The notes under the pieces were generated by a model. The model did not search any database and had not been told where the DNA came from. It saw nothing but the letters and a program-made list of their open reading frames with translations. A program made the translations under genes and the position numbers. A DNA stretch of 64,000 nucleotides from Brassica napus (lineage: Eukaryota > Streptophyta > Magnoliopsida > Brassicales > Brassicaceae), in the NCBI RefSeq assembly GCF_020379485.1, contig NC_063438.1, forward strand, positions 5,104,024 through 5,168,023, given 5' to 3'. Of the stretch, positions 57,454 through 64,000 are shown one piece after another (position 1 is the stretch's first letter; each line of letters starts with the position of its first letter).

Positions 57454-57542
57454 TTAGCTTTTTTTTTAACAACTTTTTAATTACACGCAGCGTCGCGATC
57501 CTCACGTATTTATAGCGGTTGGTACGGTGCTCAAGGGTGATA

Positions 57543-57548
57543 CACGTG
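57543..57548. promoter_or_regulatory. G-box/ABRE upstream of the EID1-like gene
   Basis: CACGTG within acacgtggc, 90 bp before the start codon. A second CACGTG is at 57718-57723 and aaacgtggcag near 57822. ACGT-core elements of this kind bind bZIP factors in ABA responses. Confidence 0.55.
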
Positions 57549-57723
57549 GCTTCTTGTCTGAACAACAGATTCTGTGATGCTCCCGCCATTAAATGTGTCG
57601 AGATTAGATTGGTCACGGGGACGCGTGTCCCTTTGCGATTGCGTGCACGCTGCGACAACAGAGAATCAGGGCATATGGTAGTACAAAAAAGGAAGAAAAC
57701 AAAGGGGGTGGGGGAGCCACGTG

Positions 57724-58412
57724 TTGAGACGCAAACGCGGATTCGAAACGTTATTTTCTAAAAGCCGAAAATATCTAAGGAGACACATGTCTTTATACGG
57801 AGACTTTGTTAGATACGCAGAAACGTGGCAGCTCCGAACTAGATACGACGAAGTAGTTCATTATTGAGCGACACAACACAGTCAAAGTCAATCAATATCC
57901 AGTCTGGTTAAATTTTTTAAAGATTTTGTTGTTCACTACTAATATTCTCTTCTTTTTTCACTGACAAATCTTTCAAATGTAAAGAATCTTATACAGAGAA
58001 CATATTCCTCCTGGAACCCATGTTATGTTTGTTTTTCAAGCAAAGTCACCATACAAACACGTAATGTATCACAGTACATTATTCAAACATAAGAGGCTTC
58101 AAAATTCTGATATTCTTAAAAATGGAACACTTACCATATAAACTTTTAGTTAAAAGGGAATGTGTTAGAGAGTTTGGGTAAAGAAGCTTTAATTTTGTTT
58201 ACCTTACATTGTCAGTCCTAGGAAGATCATAAACCAGGGAACATCTTTTAACAACTCAAAAAGACTTATTTATGTAAAAGACCAAATGCTTAACATTCAA
58301 GCCATAGTTGAACTTAAAAGAGACAACAATATGAAGCAGAGATGCTCCATCAGTTTTAAGTTAAAATAGAAAAAAGACAAGTATTATATCTGAACAAAAA
58401 GAAATATTTTGA
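57724..58412. other. Intergenic region
   Basis: The remaining upstream flank of the EID1-like gene and the 3' flank of MIP1 (both on the minus strand). No gene is recognised. Confidence 0.4.
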
Positions 58413-60271
58413 CTAGGAAGTCGCTCCAAAGACACGGATTCTCTCCTGAACCGAAGCTCTGCAACAAGGACAGGTCGCTTTGTCACCACCCATGAAGCTC
58501 TCGCTGCAGCTCGCGCAAACAACTTGGTGAGCACAAGGGAGAAACACAACCGAAACCTCTTCTTTCATACAGATTAAACATTCCCGGTCATAACTTTCTT
58601 CTTTCTCATACAACCCATCAAGCCTCTCCAGCTCTTCAAGCAGTTTAAACACCACTTCTCCCTTTGTCTGGGAGATGTTATTTGACTGGAGTCTTGCGTC
58701 AGTTGAAGAGTCCTTGTTGAGCCGAGAGAGCTCTTGTTCAAGTCTCTGGAGATCGTCTTTATGTCTCTGAAAATCTATTTCAATCTTCAACCGCAAGCTT
58801 TCAACATTTCTCTTGTTTCTCACCTCAGTTGCTTCCTTGGACCGTTGTTCTTCTTCCACTTGAGCCAACGCCTGCTCCTTTGCTTCCTGCTCCTCCCTCC
58901 ATTTCTCCTGTAAATATATATTTAATAAAATGCAAAAGAATATGAAAAATAAACCAACCTCCTATGCATTACCTCATATTCTTTTTCCTCCTGTTTGATC
59001 TGTGCTAAACCGCTCTCGAGTGCCTTAATCTTTTCTTTCTCACCATCAATCTCCTCTTGCAACTTCTTCTTCTGCTTCTCCCACGCTACAAGTCTCTTCA
59101 ACCGTTTCTTCTCCTTCTTCGTTGCCTCTATGCAAGCCGTCAGCGACTCTGATTCACTCAGCTTGGAAGCTTCGATCTCAGCCCGGATCACTGCATTCTC
59201 GTTCTCAAGCCTCCTCGCTATCATACCAGCCTTGTCGACATGACTGCTCACTTTTCTAAGATCACTCTCCATCTCTGATATCCTTTTCACCGTCGAGTCC
59301 TCCCCACTTTGTTTCCCTTTCTTCAACCGTAAGTTCTCATCTCTCACACTCCTCAACGACTGAAGCTCGGATAGCTCATCGCTCACCTTCTGCGCAGCTT
59401 GCATCGCCTTCTTCTGAGCCCACTCTCTCCTCTCTTCCACTTGCCTTTTCAGATCCTGAACCTGACGCAGCAATCCTATCAAAGCATCATCCTTTCCCTT
59501 CTCAGGCGCGCTGTCATCATCGAGATTCAGATCCTGGAACTTCTCCAGCACTGAACTAACACTCTCTTGTGGCGGCTGCTCACACTTCTTACTAGCACGA
59601 TAACCAGCGGCAAACGCAGCAACATTCTCTCTCAGCAAACACTTCATCGACGGCGTTAGATTAAACCTCCTAGGACAATCAATCTCTCTAGCACCATCAT
59701 CACCATCCACCTTTCCAGAGGTTGGTATATCAATCGTACTCGCCTTACCGACATGAAGCTCGCTCATAAGCAAACAACACATCGCATCGCCTCTACTCAG
59801 ATTCGGCTTAACTTGTTTCAACAAATAAACCATACCAGCAAGCGAGTACTCCACCAACTGTCTCAGATCAGCGAACACAGGCTCTGATCCATCCTCATCC
59901 TCCTCCCCATTACTACTACCTCTCAGATGAGCCAGTGAGTTATCCAGAATGTTGTTCAACACATCCGTCCCACCGTAACAGTACCCATTACTCAGAACAG
60001 CTCTCAACGCCACGTCATCATCGTAGCCCAAAGACACAAGCTTTGAGACAGCTTCGTTGTATATATGCTCCAGATGTTTCAGGAGTAGATCCTCTAGCTG
60101 CTCCTCGGTGCAGTAACCGTAACCATTGTCCTCGAAGTTGCCACTAGGGTTGGAATCAAGGAGAGTTGATAGAGCTGTCTTGTTGAGGAGACAAGACGGA
60201 TCGAATTGGGGTTTCGTGGATCGGGACTTCCGGTTCGGTCTGACGTGCTTCGACCTCACAGAACAACCCAT
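58413..60271 (-). CDS. MIP1: MND1-interacting protein 1-like RING E3 ligase
   Basis: Two exons on the minus strand (60271-58973 and 58907-58413) give 597 aa. The N-terminus has a UBA-like helical region (EAVSKLVSLGYDDDVALRAVLSNGYCYGG, about residues 66-95) and a conserved block with VEYSLAGMVYLLKQVKPNLSRGDAM. Residues from about 255 to 520 are predicted coiled coil, rich in Glu, Lys and Leu. A C3HC4 RING closes the protein (CLICMKEEVSVVFLPCAHQVVCASC...CPCC, about 545-585). Proteins of this type are putative E3 ligases; Arabidopsis MIP1 was found as an interactor of the meiotic protein MND1. A likely 5'-leader intron has its donor (CAGTAAGTTT on the minus strand) near 60440. Collinear with At2g35330. 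I cannot judge from here whether the length equals the Arabidopsis protein. Confidence 0.88.
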
Positions 60272-60910
60272 CGGATGATATATCTATATACGAGAATCTG
60301 AAGAGAAGAGATTGAAAGAGTGAAGATCAATTGAATCGATAGATGAATGGTGAACCAAACCAGGATCAGGAGAAAATAGTGATAACGAAAGGAGACGTGG
60401 AGAATAAAAAATTGAAAGAACAAGGGTAGATGAAACTTACTGATCGGCGATGAATGTATTTCTCAGCAGAGACGACAGAACTTAGGTACAGACAAGAAGA
60501 CAGAAGTGTTTCAGATTCTGGTGGTGTTTTGTGTGTGTGGGTGTAAGTGGTAAACAGTATGGGCTAATATTATACTTAACTGGGCCTTTAATTGGGCCAG
60601 GCGCTAAATGATATCTCCCCGTAGATATTGTAAAATAGTGCGGTTCGTTTGGTTGACGCAGCTATCTATCTGCGATTCCGTCAATTTTTTTAATAAATTT
60701 TTATTTGTTTTAATGATGCTGTACGTTTGCGTCTGCATCTAAATACTGCGTTCTTGCGTCGATCGCCAAAAAAATCTGCATTTATAATTAAAACTATGAT
60801 ATCGACGTCTACTAACGTCGATATCGAAAACTGTGACAACTAAACGAATATGATTATGTAAAAAGCAAAAATGAATAAACTGTCTTCGTGTACATTAGCT
60901 TTTGCATGGG
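60272..60910. other. Divergent intergenic region MIP1/LEA18
   Basis: This holds the MIP1 leader, probably with an intron (about 60297-60440), then a promoter shared in space with LEA18. No other gene is present. Confidence 0.45.
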
Positions 60911-60980
60911 CTTACGTGTGCACGTATTCTCCACGTACATAGGCGTGACTAGTGACACGTATATGCGTAATGGACGTGGC
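60911..60980 (+). promoter_or_regulatory. ABRE cluster in the LEA18 promoter
   Basis: Five ACGT cores occur within 70 bp: ttacgtg (60913-60918), cacgta, ccacgta, acacgta and a perfect ABRE ACGTGGC at 60974-60980, some 125-195 bp before the LEA18 start. Clustered ABREs fit ABA and desiccation control of LEA genes. Confidence 0.65.
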
Positions 60981-61105
60981 GATACCAGCATACTCGACTA
61001 GTCTTACGCCGTTAGTCGTTATATTTAATCGCGAGTCAGGAGGTCATAAGGCAAACCAAAGCAAAGGAAAAAAAAGAAGTTAGGTTCAAGAAGAAGAAGA
61101 AGAAG

Positions 61106-61402
61106 ATGCATTCAGCGAAGGAAAAGATCAGCGACATTGCCAGCACGGCCAAGGAGAAGCTCAACATCGGTGGAGCAAAGGCACAAGGCCATGCGGAGAA
61201 GACTATGGCTAGGACTTCAGAAGAGAAGAAGATGGCTCACGAGCGAGAGAAGTCTAAGGAGGCGCAGGCCAAGGCCGAGCTCCACGAGTCTAAGGCTGAG
61301 CATGCGGCGGACGCTCAGGTTCACCGCCACCACCTTCCTGGACACACCGCCTACCCTAGCCGAACCACGGGAGCTGCTCATTACCCACCGGGACAGATCT
61401 AA
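61106..61402 (+). CDS. LEA18: Group 1 (LEA_1) late embryogenesis abundant protein
   Basis: A single exon of 98 aa. The sequence is highly hydrophilic and rich in Ala, Lys, Glu and His, with no Cys or Trp. The start [21 protein letters not shown] and the motif [30 protein letters not shown] are the conserved LEA_1 domain, an amphipathic helix former. The C-terminus [18 protein letters not shown]...YPPGQI is the flexible tail. LEA_1 proteins protect membranes and enzymes during drying and seed maturation. The length matches the small Arabidopsis LEA18 (At2g35300), which is in the collinear place. The GAA/AAG-rich leader and the ABRE-rich promoter agree with stress induction. Confidence 0.93.
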   Translation: MHSAKEKISDIASTAKEKLNIGGAKAQGHAEKTMARTSEEKKMAHEREKSKEAQAKAELHESKAEHAADAQVHRHHLPGHTAYPSRTTGAAHYPPGQI

Positions 61403-61429
61403 AACTAAGCTATATTAAGACTAGCGGTT

Positions 61430-62180
61430 TAGTTTGCTTCTGTAGTATGTATGCTTTTATGTCCTTTCTAATAAAAATAAAGTGAATTATCTTGGTTGAT
61501 TCCTCTAATGATTGCTCTCGGATATAAAATAAACTTCAAATAATCTTTAATCTATGCAAATGCAACATGCATACTAGATTAAAATGAGAGTTCATGTTAA
61601 TATTAGTTTAGTGATCTTTCTGTAGATGTAAAAGCCGATTGTGAATTCAGAGAATCGATATTTACAAATTATATATAAATAATATCGAAAAGGTATCAAA
61701 ATCCACGATGTTATATATCGTTTTCGCTAAACAGTATAACTTGTTGCTTCTGATGAAACGCAAAGAGATGTTAATTTTGTGTAGATGTAATATGTATGCT
61801 TTTGCGTCTTATCTAATAAAAATAACGTGAATTATCTTGGTTGATTCTTTCTAATGTATGTTAAGCTAGATGTTTTCAATCCTAAAACCAATTGGTGATG
61901 GATTAGTCATCTATTTTTATATATTGCTTAAGATTTCTTCCAAAATGTTACACAATTTATATCTAAAAATGTATGCTCTCGAAAATAAATAAAGTTCAAA
62001 TAATATTTAATCTATCTGCAAATGCAACATACATACTAGATTAAAATGAGCGTTTATGTTCATATTAATTTAGTGAGCTTTCAGTAGATGTAAAAACTGA
62101 TTGTCAATCCATAAAATCGATATTTACAAATTCTAAAAATAATACCGAAAAGGTATCTAAATTCACGATGTATTATATAA
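61430..62180 (+). repeat. Ancient tandem duplication of the LEA18 3' flank
   Basis: The LEA18 3' untranslated sequence and downstream DNA (about 61438-61740: gtatgtatgctttt, aattatcttggttgatt, aaatgcaacatgcatactagattaaaatgag, gtagatgtaaaa) recur in the same order at about 61784-62180, with an added 120-bp segment. The second copy lacks any LEA coding sequence. Confidence 0.7.
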
Positions 62181-62825
62181 TTTTCATTAAAACAGAATTT
62201 TCAGCTCTGATGGTAAAAAGTTTACACCTGTGAATTTTGTTATTTTTGTTGGAGTCTGTCTAATCGCAGACGTCTTAAGTGATTAGTTTTTGAACTTTTT
62301 AAACTTTTTGGAATACCACGATTATCAATATATATATATCATTTTCGCTGAACATAATAACTTGTAATTTTGTGTAGATGTAAAAACTGATAGAATCCGG
62401 AAAATCATATTAATAAGTTGTAACAACACTATATAACGATATCATTTTCGTTTCATATTTAATATTTTTGTTAGGTTATAAATGCCAAGCTTGCGTAGAC
62501 GTGAAGAATTAGTTAGAAAAAATATCCCTTTCTTGGTACGTAGCTACAAGACTATCATATATACGAGTAAAATCGCTCTCTTCCTAAAAACATGTGGATG
62601 GGAGGAAGAAAGCTTAGCCTGTGGGTGGCCTGTCTAACTCTTTGATATATAACATCGCAGCAATACTAACCAACCATAGTTCGTCACGTACCAAAGCTTG
62701 CCGTCTCTGTTATAAATGAAACCGTGTTTACTCTAAAACCATTCATTTGTGTTCATACCGTTTTATAAACTCTCTTTTTCTGTTCTTGTTAAACTATATC
62801 TTGACAACTCTGATTCTTCTCTCAG
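62181..62825. other. Intergenic region and SAUR promoter
   Basis: AT-rich flank; a weak third echo of the gtagatgtaaaaactga motif is near 62374-62392. No gene was found. Confidence 0.4.
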
Positions 62826-63196
62826 ATGGCTTGCTTGATTTCCCCTGTAATGAAACTCCGTCGTCTATCCTCGGCTGATTCGCGGCGGTTTGCATACCGG
62901 AATCTGAGCGACGACGATATGGAGGATTCGGTTATAAGGGTGGTGGTGGGGAAGGAGAAGAAAGAGTTCATGGTCAACCGTACGTCCTCGAAGAGACACC
63001 GTTTAGAGTCTTGATCATTGGTTCGGCTAAGGATCGTACCAAGAGCCGGTTAAACCGGACTGGTAGAGTAGTGTGGCTTGATCATGTCGACTCGATCTTG
63101 TTCGAGCACTTGCTGTGGCTTCTTCGTAACGATGCCTCTTCATTTTCGGATATGGATGTCGTCGAGATCATTGATTTCTACGCTCAAGATTGCTAG
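62826..63196 (+). CDS. SAUR79: SAUR-like auxin-responsive protein, 1-bp frameshift
   Basis: The frame from ATG 62826 reads MACLISPVMKLRRLSS...EKKEFMVN and then leaves the family pattern, ending at 63014. The continuation of the SAUR domain (PYVLEETPFRVLI, then VVWLDHVDSILFEHLLWLLRNDAS and ending DFYAQDC) is open in another frame up to 63196. The frames meet at 62976-62983, where aaccgtacgtc would need one more C to read N-P-Y-V. So one C appears lost from a C run, or was missed in sequencing. SAURs of this subgroup are small proteins that influence growth through auxin and ethylene responses. Collinear with At2g35290. Confidence 0.78.
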
Positions 63197-64000
63197 AGAA
63201 ATAAATTGTGATGTTGCAAGTTGTAACCATTTAGACGTGTATACTGTGATGCTATACTCGGTCTTTGATTCATAGTGTTTTTAGAGGATCGGTTTGCTTC
63301 GAAATATCTGTGATCTTTGTGCTATAACGAGAAGGCTCATTAATATTTGCTACAGACAATGCGGCCCATTATGAGATTTGATACCAATGAACCAACAAAA
63401 AACTGTTCCCTTGCAACCAACAAAAACACTGAGCGGTACGCGTAGTTTGTCAATCTAATCTAGCTTCATAAGATAACAAATAGGCATTGTATTATTTAAA
63501 TAACCAAAGAAATTTTAGGGGTCAAACATTCGGATGTGATGTTTTGATCAATGGTTCACTAATAATTGTTATATGAAACTATATTTAACAAGTAATCGTT
63601 TGCAACTTTATGAACTTTATAAAGAAAGATTGATTAGCTTGTTTTAGAATGCTGTTCTTAATAATATCAATATTTGTGAAAGTTAGTTGGATTCCATTGA
63701 AGAAAGGGCAAGGATCCGTAGTACGTTGGTAAAAATCATGGCTGTCTCTTCTTTACCCACATTTATATATTTGTATATGAACACTTTTGTATCTAGTAAC
63801 TTAGATAACTTAAGTATATTGTTGACCGAAAATGATAACTACTTGCATTATATTACTTAAGTATATTTGTATATTGTTAATTTTATATTTCTAGTTTACT
63901 TCTATAATTTTATATTTTATACTGATGTTGCACATGGTTCAAAATTAGATAATATACAATTATGAATAAAATCATTTGCTGCTCAATTAAAATACATATC
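63197..64000. other. Intergenic region at window end
   Basis: The SAUR 3' flank, then AT-rich DNA with no recognised gene or element. Confidence 0.4.

Noticed and set aside
60768..60800. A further oligo(A) micro-insertion
   Set aside because: Only about 7 bp of flanking similarity, too little to call a target duplication.

Overview
This is nuclear DNA from a plant of the mustard family, most likely Brassica or a close relative. Genes have small GT-AG introns in AT-rich surroundings, and non-genic DNA is filled with Helitrons, hAT and Stowaway MITEs, a tRNA-derived SINE and a LINE-like retroposon. From memory of Arabidopsis, the recognisable genes follow At2g35490 down to At2g35290 in order (ancestral crucifer block J): PAP3/fibrillin, an At2g35480-like gene, an At2g35470-like gene, an NDR1/HIN1-like gene, an amidohydrolase, a CCCH zinc finger, an ATL RING-H2 gene, PRS1, PER20, GDCH, a ubiquitin-like/SAYSvFN gene, PLL1, MIP1, LEA18 and SAUR79. 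A class IV chitinase, an F-box gene carried inside a Helitron and an EID1-like F-box gene interrupt this order. I could not run a database search, so Arabidopsis names rest on recalled sequence and gene order.

Layout. 1-7 kb: plastid lipid-associated protein, two small unknown genes and a head-to-tail pair of MITEs. 7-10 kb: a hAT-like element with 8-bp target duplications and a LINE-like retroposon. 10-21 kb: NHL, amidohydrolase, CCCH, ATL, a SINE and PRS1. 22-25 kb: chitinase with a Helitron in its intron. 24.9-34.7 kb: a composite Helitron holding a hAT element with a 27-30 bp minisatellite, a tandem duplication and a second nested Helitron that contains a Mutator-type MITE. 35.0-35.9 kb: a compact cluster of five box C/D snoRNAs behind a site II/telo-box promoter. 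38-43 kb: PER20, GDCH and the SAYSvFN gene. 45.8-50 kb: two Helitrons, the second carrying an open F-box gene of 396 codons. 52-63 kb: PLL1, another Helitron, an EID1-like gene, MIP1, LEA18 and a SAUR.

The genes are independent nuclear transcription units, not a pathway. The most notable points are the polycistronic snoRNA cluster, whose guides match 18S and 25S rRNA; six Helitrons with clean termini, one with its empty insertion site nearby; a Helitron-borne F-box gene; a set of very short oligo(A)-ended insertions flanked by target duplications; and three otherwise normal genes (At2g35470-like, GDCH, SAUR79) each broken by a small indel in this sequence.
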